Source: Atherinomorus stipes (taxonomy: Eukaryota > Chordata > Actinopteri > Atheriniformes > Atherinidae). From it: DNA of 64,000 bases. Positions 59,601 through 64,000 of the stretch are shown in pieces. Position 1 is the stretch's first letter. Each line of letters starts with the position of its first letter. Below the pieces are notes generated by a model. That model saw only the letters and a program-made list of their open reading frames with translations, did no database searches and was not told the origin of the DNA. The DNA lies in NCBI GenBank assembly GCA_023101725.1, contig JALJCO010000093.1, forward strand, positions 372,001 through 436,000, given 5' to 3'. The position numbers and the translations under genes were made by a program.

Positions 59601-61904
59601 GTTTTGGCAAGAGGGGTTAAAAAAGACAAACACTCATAACGTTAAGTTGTTTTTGTGTGTGTAGCCATGCAGGACCAAAAATACTACAAAAGTACTTTAA
59701 AATAGCAAATCAGTCAGCCTCATCTCCGAAAGTATACAACAGATATCCCCCCTTAAAGACTTAAGATTAAATCTACTTTGATATTCATCATCAGTGCGGC
59801 GGCACTGTTAAAAACCGTCTGGCAGATATCTTTGGTCAGAGTAAAAAAACAGCGAGTTATGACCCAAATGTGGCTGCATTAATCCTGCTTACTGGTATTA
59901 GAGGCTCAAACGAAGAGAGCCCTGAGGGAGTGAGAGACATAGAGACACAAAGGGACAGAGGGGAAGAGAAAATGAGAGACAGAAAAAGAGCAATGTCATT
60001 TCCACTGGGATCACATCTATCCAAAGTCGGAAGTCAATTTGCACACGCAGTTCAGCGGAAATAAAACTTCATTTGGAGAGGCAGTTTGTGTCCTCAGCAG
60101 TGGGAGTTTCCCTCTGCTGACAGAAGGGTAACCTTGAGTATTTCTCTCACCAGTGAGATCTTGTGTAATCCCCCTCTGATGTAATGCACGAAGGCTATGG
60201 CGTCATGACAATGCTGACTTGATTGCTGCTTTAGGAGGATTATAATGGACAAGAGCAAGTGTAAATCAAATACAGCCTCAGCTGCTATATCTGAACTCAG
60301 CTATTGTTTAGGATCCAAAAATATCAAAGGATCAGATTTTTACTCAAACCATATTATAAATATTATTATTATTTCCACTGCTAAATCTTATAAAAATAGG
60401 AAAAGTCCACTCAGAAGCAGACAGCTGAAATCCAGCCACATTGGTGGCAAATTTAACTTTGACACATTGTTTTATTTAGTTTATCAAGTCAAATCATGAG
60501 CAGAAATCACATGCTGAGTTCTTAGAGTTTTAGTGATATGACGTGTAAATCCATCAGATTGGAGATTGTCAGCGAGAGGAAGTCAAAATTAATCTAATCC
60601 CACGCTTTCCTCTGAATAAGCTGCACGTGATGGATTTATTTGACCTATTTTCCACAAGGTAACGTCGCTGGTCTTAACACAAGCTAATATCTAAGGTATG
60701 AGGAGGAAAGTTGCCAGTAGTGAAAACTTCGACTGCCAAATTAAACACAATTTCTTATGTGTTTGTGTGAAAACAGAAATATAGGTTAAAAAAAAAAGAA
60801 AAGAGCAGCCTTATTGGAAATTTAGCTATATTTATATTAATATACACATACATTTTTCAGTATTAAAAAAAAGAAAAAAAGATGTGAGCCTAGTAGAGCG
60901 TAGATCCGATTCCTTTTCAAAATTGGATGTATTGGATGTTAGTCTGGAATGATTTCAGTCTGACTAACATGTTAACAGTAGATTTGATGGGAAAGTGTGT
61001 TCAGACTTTTGACTGGTAGTGTACATTTTAACTTTTGGCCTAACTGACACATTGAGCTGTGCTATACTTCTGTCATGTAATGCACTTCAACACAGTACTG
61101 TAATGTAAATCCTCAATAAAAATAAATATAAGAATAGCAGCAATTTTTTTAAAAAATGACGATAATTTCCCTGTTCACATATCTGGATAGTGTCTGAGGA
61201 AGTCCTCTCTTCTCCTTACCTGTAACCGGTTGTTCTTGCCCGTAGCCTCCACCATGTCCCACTGGCTAGAAGACTTCTTGGGGATCCTGTGGTTAACACG
61301 ACTGCCGAGGCCACCACCCACTTCATCATACGGGTTCTCCATCAGGTTTTCAGGCAGGTTGCTGGAGCTCTGGCTCCGGGTGATCATGGGGACCACCCTG
61401 GGGTTTGGTGGCACTGTTCGAGCAGTGGAGGCTGCAGGGGATCCAGGGACCATAAGGTGACCAGATGGGGAGGTGGGAGAGTTGGGGGTAAAGGTGAATC
61501 CAGAGAGTGGGAGGGTGGGGAAATGGCCTCCACCCATGCTTGTGTTCTTGTGTGACCCTTGGAAGGCACTGAGGTTTTCCATGGAGCGGTAGATGGGTTT
61601 GTTTACTGTGGGTAGAAGATTTGAATTCTTAGATCAGTTTATGTTTCCCAGAAAGCTGAAACCACAGGCTTTCTTAGCTTTTTATTCCAGTTATTTTTAA
61701 AACATTACCTTGGCGTTGCTCGTTATAGGTCCCTGTGGGGCCGGGAGAGAGCGAAGCTCGTGGCAGTAAGCTGACGTGGGAGTTCAGTGAGGCAGACATG
61801 ACCAGGCGCTGGGGCGAGGGCATCGGTGCAATGGGAACCTCGGTCACATATGTGGCAGGCACATACAATGGCTTTGTTTTACTGGCTGCCCCAATTCTCC
61901 GCAC
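17235..61904 (-). CDS. arhgap9: Rho GTPase-activating protein, ARHGAP9-like (SH3-WW-PH-RhoGAP), N-terminus outside window
   Basis: Nineteen exons on the - strand, from 61904 down to the stop at 17235, join without a frame break into 821 codons. Order, in window numbering: C-terminal part of an SH3 domain (about 1-25), a Ser/Pro-rich linker, one WW domain (about 240-271), a PH domain (about 415-526) and a RhoGAP domain (about 604-815) with arginine finger R644 in GIYRVSG. RhoGAPs speed GTP hydrolysis by Rac, Rho or Cdc42; the PH domain would direct membrane binding. The segment ERAVTTDGRYMFP inside the RhoGAP domain, PESSVDLRGA in the PH domain and a single WW ending SWKPPRR match ARHGAP9. Some stretches (EEKLNLD, GNMAVNMVYQNQ) are closer to ARHGAP15, which in mammals has no SH3 or WW. 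ARHGAP12 and ARHGAP27 have more WW domains. Ancestral-type ARHGAP15 is the main alternative. Confidence 0.9.
17422..20229 (-). other. arhgap intron before the last exon
   Basis: 2.8 kb. It holds a G14 run at 19255-19268 and a purine-rich block at 19376-19770. No transposon was recognised. Confidence 0.45.
19376..19770 (+). repeat. Purine-rich (A/G) block
   Basis: About 400 bases that are mostly A and G on the + strand with scattered C and T. The long Ser/Phe/Leu-rich frames on the - strand (for example 19885-19076) are products of this bias, not genes. Confidence 0.85.
20230..20335 (-). CDS. arhgap9: arhgap exon r: RhoGAP helices
   Basis: 106 bases, phase 1 to phase 2, encoding LVLNMPPPNHDTLQFMCRHL. 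The LPxPNxDTL motif is standard for this family. Confidence 0.95.
21345..21690. repeat. Dispersed teleost repeat, diverged copy
   Basis: The text from GTTGGAGGATAGACTTCCAG through CTCTCCAGCCATCTCCTGAA to GAGACCAGCCACT follows, with many changes, a very common interspersed repeat of fish genomes. I recognise the pattern but cannot name the family with certainty. Confidence 0.55.
22900..23601 (+). mobile_element. Tc1-like transposon, 5'-truncated, degenerate transposase
   Basis: The frame 22935-23258 encodes the second half of a Tc1 transposase: VMVWGCFAASGPERLAVVNG, then QQDNDPKHTS with the second catalytic Asp, then SPDLLPIEMLWHDL with the third acidic residue. A frameshift follows, and the end of the protein (RRLIASYRKSLIAV) continues in another frame. 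The 3' terminus, a Tc1-type end reading CACACAACTG, is followed by TA at 23602. No matching left terminus was found, so it is dead. Confidence 0.88.
24241..24375 (-). CDS. arhgap9: arhgap exon q: RhoGAP core
   Basis: 135 bases, phase 1 to phase 1, with EEKLNLDESEWEDIHVITGA and LKLFFRELPEPLVPYGFF. The FFRELPEPL motif is a RhoGAP hallmark. Confidence 0.96.
24242..24374. other. No separate feature beyond arhgap exon q
   Basis: The overlapping frame running upstream of the exon is intron read-through. Confidence 0.3.
24913..24952. repeat. (AC)n microsatellite
   Basis: About 20 AC units with a GCAC-rich centre, in the intron upstream of arhgap exon q. Confidence 0.9.
25187..25240 (-). CDS. arhgap9: arhgap exon p: 54-base ARHGAP9-type insert
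   Basis: 18 codons, phase 1 to phase 1, encoding ERAVTTDGRYMFPAELVQ. ARHGAP9 has RERAVTSDGRYVFP at this point; ARHGAP12, 15 and 27 have none. This is the clearest family marker. Skipping it would leave the frame and the core RhoGAP fold open. Confidence 0.93.
25586..25663 (-). CDS. arhgap9: arhgap exon o: catalytic arginine finger
   Basis: 78 bases, phase 1 to phase 1, encoding GLDTDGIYRVSGNLAVIQKL. The Arg in GIYRVSG is the RhoGAP arginine finger inserted into the GTPase active site, so catalysis is probably intact. Confidence 0.96.
26530..26960 (-). mobile_element. Tc1-like transposase relic
   Basis: Read on the - strand, broken frames give ILWSDDSPE, an N-E-K-rich stretch and the tail typical of Tc1 transposases (SLKCPIKT-like, KLQQNR, then sequence like the NKGGHTKY end). 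Several stops and shifts are present and no terminal repeats were found, so this is an old fragment. Confidence 0.55.
27060..27093. repeat. (TA)n microsatellite
   Basis: About 17 TA units directly before a teleost dispersed repeat. Confidence 0.95.
27094..27365 (+). repeat. Teleost dispersed repeat (CCGCTTATCCAG... family)
   Basis: The sequence runs CCGCTTATCCAGTTCAGGGT, CTGGAGCCTATCCCAGC, CACCCTGGACAGGTCGCCAG, then ACCCACGCATACACGGGG. This string is one of the commonest interspersed repeats in fish genomes. A more diverged copy in the same orientation lies at 57970-58290. Confidence 0.85.
27716..28080. repeat. Repeat bounded by CTGACCATGGTATAAA motifs
   Basis: CTGACCATGGTATAAA occurs at about 27716 and 28065 in the same orientation, and in reverse (TTATACCATGGTC) at about 27845. 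A related pair, GTGTCCATTATC at 27440 and GTGTCCATAATC at 27659, lies just left. This looks like a MITE or tandem fragments of one, but I could not set its ends. Confidence 0.4.
28081..28165. repeat. (TA)n microsatellite
   Basis: About 80 bases of TA with one shift in phase near 28148, next to the CCATGGTATAAA repeat. Confidence 0.95.
28916..29014 (-). CDS. arhgap9: arhgap exon n: RhoGAP domain start
   Basis: 99 bases, phase 1 to phase 1. The acceptor CCTCAG|ATCAG is chosen because it restores the invariant KDQVFG across the junction; a second AG five bases on would break the frame. It encodes VFGCRLEMLCEREKGTIPRF and CTEAVERR. Confidence 0.94.
30941..31030 (+). repeat. Teleost dispersed repeat fragment (TTTATTTATATAGCAC type)
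   Basis: Four copies of GTCAAT followed by GGTTTATTTATATAGCACAT, then ACCAAAGTGCTTTACAGAAT. This is a familiar fish repeat tail, probably of a non-LTR or SINE family. Confidence 0.6.
31108..31989. mobile_element. Foldback element with about 280-bp inverted arms and TTAA target sites
   Basis: The left arm 31108-31390 and right arm about 31705-31989 are near-identical inverted repeats, starting AGGGGAAGTTCGGGATTTTG. TTAA flanks both sides (31104-31107 and 31990-31993), the target duplication of piggyBac- and Kolobok-type elements. The 310-bp centre has no transposase frame. Confidence 0.92.
33574..33977. mobile_element. hAT-type MITE
   Basis: The ends TAGGGCTGCCAC and GTGGCAGACCTA are inverted and the subterminal GATTAGTCG/CGACTAATC motifs repeat in both orientations. 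The flanks CTGAATAG (33566-33573) and TTGAATAG (33978-33985) match at 7 of 8 bases, as expected for hAT. There is no ORF. Confidence 0.88.
34076..34262. mobile_element. Probable small hAT-type MITE
   Basis: The ends TAGGGGTGG and CCATCCCTA are imperfect inverted repeats, and ATCGATGATCGAT motifs lie just inside. Flanks (TAGTAT and TGGTAT) hint at a decayed target duplication. It lies about 100 bases from the previous MITE. Confidence 0.45.
34854..34973 (-). CDS. arhgap9: arhgap exon m: basic segment before RhoGAP
   Basis: 120 bases, phase 1 to phase 1. It encodes RVKTRLKKLILKRPPLQALQ and EKGLIK, matching family sequences such as NRVRNKLKRLIAKRPPLQSLQ of ARHGAP9. It is a short basic helix leading into the GAP domain. 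Confidence 0.93.
35345..35450 (-). CDS. arhgap9: arhgap exon l: linker between PH and RhoGAP
   Basis: 106 bases, phase 0 to phase 1 (CTTTTCAG ... TCCC|GTAAGT). It encodes DRENPLDNVLLYSLRRAG and an acidic-basic stretch. ARHGAP9 has a comparable acidic linker containing DEENPLELRL. Confidence 0.88.
35908..36172. mobile_element. hAT-type MITE inserted in another element
   Basis: 265 bp with inverted ends TAGGGCTGAA and TTCAGCCCTA and internal ATATCGAGATATG motifs. An exact 8-base duplication GTCTCATT flanks it (35900-35907 and 36173-36180). Confidence 0.93.
36904..36972 (-). tRNA. tRNA-Lys-like sequence, probably a relic
   Basis: On the - strand GGCTAACTGGTTAGTGC resembles an A box and D arm, TTCTTAA an anticodon loop with CTT, and GGGGGATCGATCCCC a T arm with a perfect stem. 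The acceptor halves do not pair, so it is more likely a tRNA-derived part of the surrounding element than a working tRNA gene. Confidence 0.35.
37800..38142. repeat. Minisatellite region with TGAGGACATT and TTAGGG-like units
   Basis: GT repeats at 37802-37820 and 38103-38142 enclose three direct copies of AAGTGAGGACATTTTTG (37868-37920) and a stretch with several GGTTAGGG units (37995-38065). The last GT repeat ends at the donor of arhgap exon k. This TGAGGACATTT family is common in fish. Confidence 0.8.
38150..38248 (-). CDS. arhgap9: arhgap exon k: end of the PH domain
   Basis: 33 codons, phase 0 to phase 0: TVTGNEFLLQSETDSLIKEW, then NVIERL. The C-terminal PH helix with its Trp is present. 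A GT microsatellite begins right next to the GTGAGT donor. Confidence 0.94.
38249..39928 (-). other. arhgap intron
   Basis: 1.7 kb. It holds a palindromic MITE-like repeat (38514-38680); the rest shows nothing. Confidence 0.5.
38514..38680. mobile_element. Palindromic hAT-type MITE of a common fish family
   Basis: CTGTCCTCAAGAGCTGCAGT and AGTCCTGCAAGTTTTACATG are mirrored by ACATCTAAAACCTGCAGGAC and TGCAGCTCTTGAGGATCAG. The two arms of about 44 bp enclose GATTCGAATGA-type sequence. Outer ends and target duplication could not be set. Confidence 0.65.
39929..40024 (-). CDS. arhgap9: arhgap exon j: PH domain middle
   Basis: 32 codons, phase 0 to phase 0, with SRPESSVDLRGAQL and SSKKNVFK. SRPESSVDLRGA is shared with ARHGAP9; the KNVF strand is general to the family. 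A T17-G18 homopolymer lies just over 100 bases upstream in the intron. Confidence 0.94.
40137..40171 (+). repeat. T17-G18 homopolymer pair
   Basis: Seventeen T directly followed by eighteen G, in the arhgap intron upstream of exon j. Run lengths of this kind are often misjudged in assemblies. Confidence 0.9.
40587..40674 (-). CDS. arhgap9: arhgap exon i: PH domain strands 2-3
   Basis: 88 bases, phase 2 to phase 0, encoding KNWSPSWVVLVGNSLVFFKD and PKSQTPSSW. The core matches the ARHGAP9 stretch NWGPSWVVLTGNSLVF closely. Confidence 0.94.
40783..40844 (-). CDS. arhgap9: arhgap exon h: start of the PH domain
   Basis: 62 bases, phase 0 to phase 2, encoding ELEKAGLLNKTKIAEGGRKL. This is the first PH strand, matching ARHGAP9 ([21 protein letters not shown]) and ARHGAP12. 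Confidence 0.93.
41809..41907 (-). CDS. arhgap9: arhgap exon g: linker before the PH domain
   Basis: 33 codons, phase 0 to phase 0 (TTTTTCAG ... CCG|GTGAGA), with NVTNIIVEPPSPVSSPDSD. No domain; rich in Ser and Pro. Confidence 0.85.
42058..42204 (-). CDS. arhgap9: arhgap exon f: linker
   Basis: 49 codons, phase 0 to phase 0, beginning SMQRAVSSDTLSM and ending ENGK|GTATTC. The acceptor CCACAAAG has a poor pyrimidine tract, and GCATGCAG nine bases on would also keep the frame. Confidence 0.75.
43803..43868 (-). CDS. arhgap9: arhgap exon e: linker
   Basis: 22 codons, phase 0 to phase 0, ending WQMKQ|GTACAG. The acceptor CTCTTTAAG is weak but the frame and both neighbours agree. It is symmetric and possibly optional. 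Confidence 0.7.
43869..48424 (-). other. arhgap intron, 4.6 kb
   Basis: Apart from a T18 run near 46457 I recognised no repeat family, exon or RNA gene. It is the largest plain stretch of the window. Confidence 0.45.
48425..48514 (-). CDS. arhgap9: arhgap exon d: linker
   Basis: 30 codons, phase 0 at both ends (CTCATGCAG ... CACAGG|GTAAAA), beginning VGLVQPQTLPRD. No domain. The symmetric phase would let it be skipped without a frame change. Confidence 0.8.
48783..49436 (+). mobile_element. Tc1/mariner element, internally deleted, with TA target sites
   Basis: Imperfect inverted ends of about 40 bp (GTGCCTCAAAAAGATGTACC at left) are flanked by TA at 48781 and 49437. Inside, broken frames resemble a Tc1 transposase: LGPNSILQDDNT, RPDLNSSECLWNHLDRDI, then EKWDAISQ. 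Two stops interrupt it and the N-terminal half is missing. Confidence 0.9.
50650..50760. repeat. MITE fragment (GGTCTGCTTT... type)
   Basis: GTACCCTGGTCTGCTTCCAA and CCATTTGGTGTAGTGTGAAT resemble a common fish foldback element. Only one arm is seen. Confidence 0.5.
50767..51506. mobile_element. Possible MITE with imperfect inverted ends
   Basis: AGCGATGGAGTGATTTCCGA at the left resembles, inverted, GGCCGATTTCACATCCTTAC at the right, with GATC-rich sequence inside each end. The match is too loose for certainty and no target duplication was seen. Confidence 0.35.
51544..51833. mobile_element. Short element with 25-bp perfect inverted ends
   Basis: ACAGATCTGGGCATGAAAAA (51544 on, through GTTCC at 51568) is repeated exactly in reverse at 51809-51833. 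The 290-bp unit has no ORF and no clear target duplication. Confidence 0.75.
53707..53958 (-). CDS. arhgap9: arhgap exon c: WW domain
   Basis: 84 codons, phase 0 at both ends, between GCATACAAG and AAG|GTAAAG. The WW core runs LWEQYSDSATGRHYYVN...RSWKPP, with both signature Trp and the final Pro. ARHGAP9 has a similar single WW domain ending SWKPPRRSR. Confidence 0.95.
56629..56671. repeat. (TA)n(CA)n microsatellite
   Basis: About 14 TA units passing into 7 CA units. Confidence 0.92.
57970..58290 (+). repeat. Teleost dispersed repeat, diverged copy
   Basis: AGCCTATCCTGGCTGCTATG, CACCCCGGACAAGCCCTGAA and TCACACTCACTCCAAGAGAG follow the same order as the copy at 27094, with more change. The tail after CAGAGAACTCATGCATGC extends further than in that copy. 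Confidence 0.7.
59335..59402 (+). repeat. 3' tail of a teleost non-LTR-type repeat
   Basis: TATGTAAAGCACTTTGAAGT, then GAAATGTGCTTTAAAAACAA and CTTCCCTTGCCTTG. This ending is widespread in fish genomes. The body of the element was not recognised upstream. Confidence 0.6.
60991..61023. repeat. Tc1 terminal remnant
   Basis: AAAGTGTGTTCAGACTTTTG and GACTGGTAGTGTA resemble the ends of fish Tc1 elements. No partner end was found. Confidence 0.5.
61220..61605 (-). CDS. arhgap9: arhgap exon b: Pro/Ser-rich linker
   Basis: The largest exon (386 bases), phase 1 to phase 0, from CTACCCACAG to CAG|GTAAGG. It begins VNKPIYRSMENLSAF and is rich in Ser, Pro and Asn without a folded domain. It has the kind of tracts that SH3 or WW partners bind. 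Long + strand frames over it are shadows. Confidence 0.88.
61709..61904 (-). CDS. arhgap9: arhgap exon a: C-terminal part of the SH3 domain
   Basis: Acceptor TCTTTGGCAG, phase 0 start, phase 1 end at GTAATG. It encodes VRRIGAASKTKPLYVPATYV, the last strands of an SH3 domain as in ARHGAP12 (WWQVKPD...FYVPAQYV), followed by a Pro/Ser linker. The first SH3 strands and the start codon must lie right of 64000 or in an intron gap I could not resolve. Confidence 0.9.
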
Positions 61905-62474
61905 CTGCCAAAGAACAGATCTCTGAATGTTTATGCTTTCTTCATACAGTATATGAATCCATTTAAGCCAACCAGGCGGCAAAGAGCACAGCTGAGAGCG
62001 GAAATGACAGTGGAAATGTCAAACACTACAGTTCCTGACATACAACAGATGTGATTAGAAGAGTCTAAACTTCTCTCTTGTTTTGACAAGATTTTATAGC
62101 TTCACTGCTTATGTCTGTGGTTTTCGTGTATTTTTGTGGAGAGTTTACATAACAGAAATCTGTAAATCATCATTTTTGCCTCAGCACTATTAATCCAAAT
62201 TTTTATTAGTGTTTTTACGTTTCATGTCCAAGCAACCAATGACAGAAATTACTCACCAGGACTGTCACGTAATTTAAGATTTGTCAGTTTTTTTTGTTTT
62301 TTTTTAAGTAACATCATCAAGTCAGTTCTGGGTTATTCATTTCACAACTGAATTAACTATGACAGAAAAATATGTTAATATTATCTTTCCTTATCACTGG
62401 ATGCGATTACTTGATTAAGATGATTTAGACTGACAGCCTAACAAATGTGGTGGAGTTTTGAACATTTGAATATA

Positions 62475-62520
62475 CATTCGGTCATTCAACAGATGCTCTT
62501 ATCCAAAACAATTTACAAAT
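62475..62520 (+). repeat. Common fish repeat core (CATTCAACAGATGCTCTTATC)
   Basis: GTCATTCAACAGATGCTCTT and ATCCAAAACAATTTACAAAT match a very common fish repeat core of the form CATTTAGCAGACGCTTTTAT. Confidence 0.6.
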
Positions 62521-63327
62521 GAGGAAAAACTTCAAACTTCAGTGTAATAAGAAATCTGGCAGAGCATGAAGCTATTTATTTATTTAACAGATGGTGTATG
62601 CGCCGAAGATTTTACTGTGAGCAAGGTGTGCAGAAATTTGTCTGCTTATATTGCTCAACTAAGAACAGCCTGGACTGAGACTGTTATGCACAGAGATGAC
62701 GGTACATGACAGTAAATTTATCTCCACAAAGTGGTAAAAAGGTTTCTTCACCGAATTTACAAGAAATAAAAACTTTGGAGATTTCAAATATGTTTTTTTA
62801 CTGTCTTAGCCTAGATGGGCAGAAAGGATAAATTAAACATCTGTTAATATCTTTATTTTAAAGTTGATAAATCTGATATATGGAGAACAAAAAGTAATTG
62901 CACCTGCTTGCAAGTGAAGTTGCAACATTATGAAGGTTATTACAAAGGTTAAAACAATCACTTAAAGCATTTTAAAGCAGTATGTTACTTAATTGTTAGA
63001 ACCATGCCAGGACCACAGACTTCTGTAAAGGACCACACATCACAGTTGTACCATATCAATATCATTGCAGATGTACAGAGCTAAACAGGAATCCTCTGGT
63101 TGTTCTTGAAATCAGCTCCAAAACTAAAGGTAAACATGCTTTTCAACCATTGCCCTTCAGCTCTGGCATTCCTAACTGATGATATAAAAGGAGCAGAGAC
63201 ACTGACATTTTTCATTTCTTAAAGCTTGGTAAAGCTTGAAGAAATCATTTTAACATGTTCTCAGCCCAGAGAAACGAAGGATGGCTTCATGAAACCAAAA
63301 TTATTACATAACTTCATTTGCCCTTAA

Positions 63328-63737
63328 AGGTGCCATGACATCAAATTTCACTTTTCTGGGGTTTTGGGTGTATAATATGATCTGTTGTTCACTGATGAGG
63401 CCATGTGAATGTCCAGAGTGAGAATCAAAGTTCCTGTTTATGGTCTGTCAGCTTTGTCTTTCTGCTCAGAAACAGTTGAATCAGACAGCAGCTTATCATT
63501 CTAAGTAATTCAATTGCTCCAATAAGAGCACACTATCAAGTAAACAGTCTCCTTCCCCCCTCTCCTAACGGTCTATGCACCCTCCGCTTTGCTCCCCCCT
63601 CCCTTACTGATTCAGCTGCGTGTGTGGAGCTGAGTAGTAACTTCTGAGCAGTCAGGTCTGGGTTTTCAAACAAATGGATTTAAAAGAAAACTTCTGCAGC
63701 AACACTGAGGAAAGCGACCACAACCTTGTCATTACCT
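63328..63737 (+). repeat. Possible transposon 5' end with a short coding exon
   Basis: After TTAA (63324-63327) comes AGGTGCCATGACATCAAATT, a repeat start I associate with dispersed fish elements. At 63674 an ATG opens 21 codons (MDLKENFCSNTEESD, then HNLVIT) ending at a GTAAGT donor. Both the repeat call and the exon are tentative and unnamed. Confidence 0.3.
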
Positions 63738-64000
63738 GTAAGTTTATTTATTTTTTAATGCTGTCTTGTCTGATAAACATAGCTCACTGTCAGCGCGTCA
63801 GTGGATGGATCAGCGCGAGCCTACGTCACAACCCGCAATTCACGTGACCACTAAGCTGGTAGTGGTGAAAACATGCTTCACATTTGAACGGCGTCTGATG
63901 GACAATGAGCCTCAAAAATTGTTTTTGCACCCTTTATCAATTGTTTTCTCTGCCGGTCTGTCTTTGAAATAATGTTGAAATGTCATCCAATTTTATTGAA

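Larger units (their letters stand above)
53959..61219 (-). other. Largest arhgap intron, 7.3 kb
   Basis: It holds AT-rich repeat pieces with CCGATATCCAATAT (55300-55380) and GGGCGATATGGGAAA (55828, one end of a hAT-type MITE), a TA/CA microsatellite (56629-56671), two teleost dispersed repeats (57970-58290, 59335-59402) and a Tc1 end (60991-61023). No exon was found in between. Confidence 0.5.
61906..64000 (-). other. arhgap upstream intron running off the window
   Basis: No exon encoding the first SH3 strands was found on the - strand. It holds a short dispersed repeat (62475-62520) and a TTAA-bounded repeat start (63324 on). Confidence 0.45.

Noticed and set aside
61230..61555. + strand frames of 76 and 88 codons
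   Set aside because: Antisense shadows of arhgap exon b.

Overview
This window is vertebrate nuclear DNA, almost certainly from a ray-finned (teleost) fish. Genes are split into short GT-AG exons, the introns are a few hundred bases to 7 kb, and the spacers are littered with small DNA transposons of teleost type: Tc1/mariner relics, hAT-type and foldback MITEs, and dispersed fish repeats. Nothing bacterial, viral or CRISPR-like was seen. No species can be named from the sequence.

Two protein genes lie tail to tail. (1) Positions 2243-12178, + strand: a ZEB-family (zinc finger E-box-binding) transcription factor in eight coding exons whose splice phases all agree. It has an N-terminal zinc-finger cluster, a single mid-protein finger, a CtBP-binding PLDLS motif, a C-terminal three-finger cluster and an acidic tail. 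The 3' UTR (poly(A) signal at 13851) carries three miR-200b/c/429 seed matches. By sequence it is nearer ZEB2 than ZEB1, but it lacks the homeodomain, and its best first exon lacks the usual ZEB N-terminus. One extra T in a run of five T (8313-8317) breaks the reading frame inside the fourth finger. Without that base all exons join into 1050 codons; with it the protein stops at 315.

(2) Positions 61904-17235, - strand: a Rho GTPase-activating protein of the ARHGAP9/12/15/27 family, nearest ARHGAP9. Nineteen exons in perfect phase encode 821 residues: the last part of an SH3 domain, a WW domain, a PH domain and a RhoGAP domain with its arginine finger. The N-terminus lies beyond the right edge.

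The pairing matters. In mammals ZEB1 lies beside ARHGAP12 and ZEB2 beside ARHGAP15, while ARHGAP9 has no ZEB neighbour. A homeodomain-less ZEB beside an ARHGAP9-like gene looks like a third ZEB ohnolog that mammals lost.

Layout: 1-2242 upstream flank; 2243-12178 zeb coding exons; 12179-13870 zeb 3' UTR; 13871-15460 spacer; 15461-17234 probable arhgap 3' UTR; 17235-61904 arhgap exons and large introns holding most mobile elements; 61905-64000 the intron upstream of the first visible arhgap exon.
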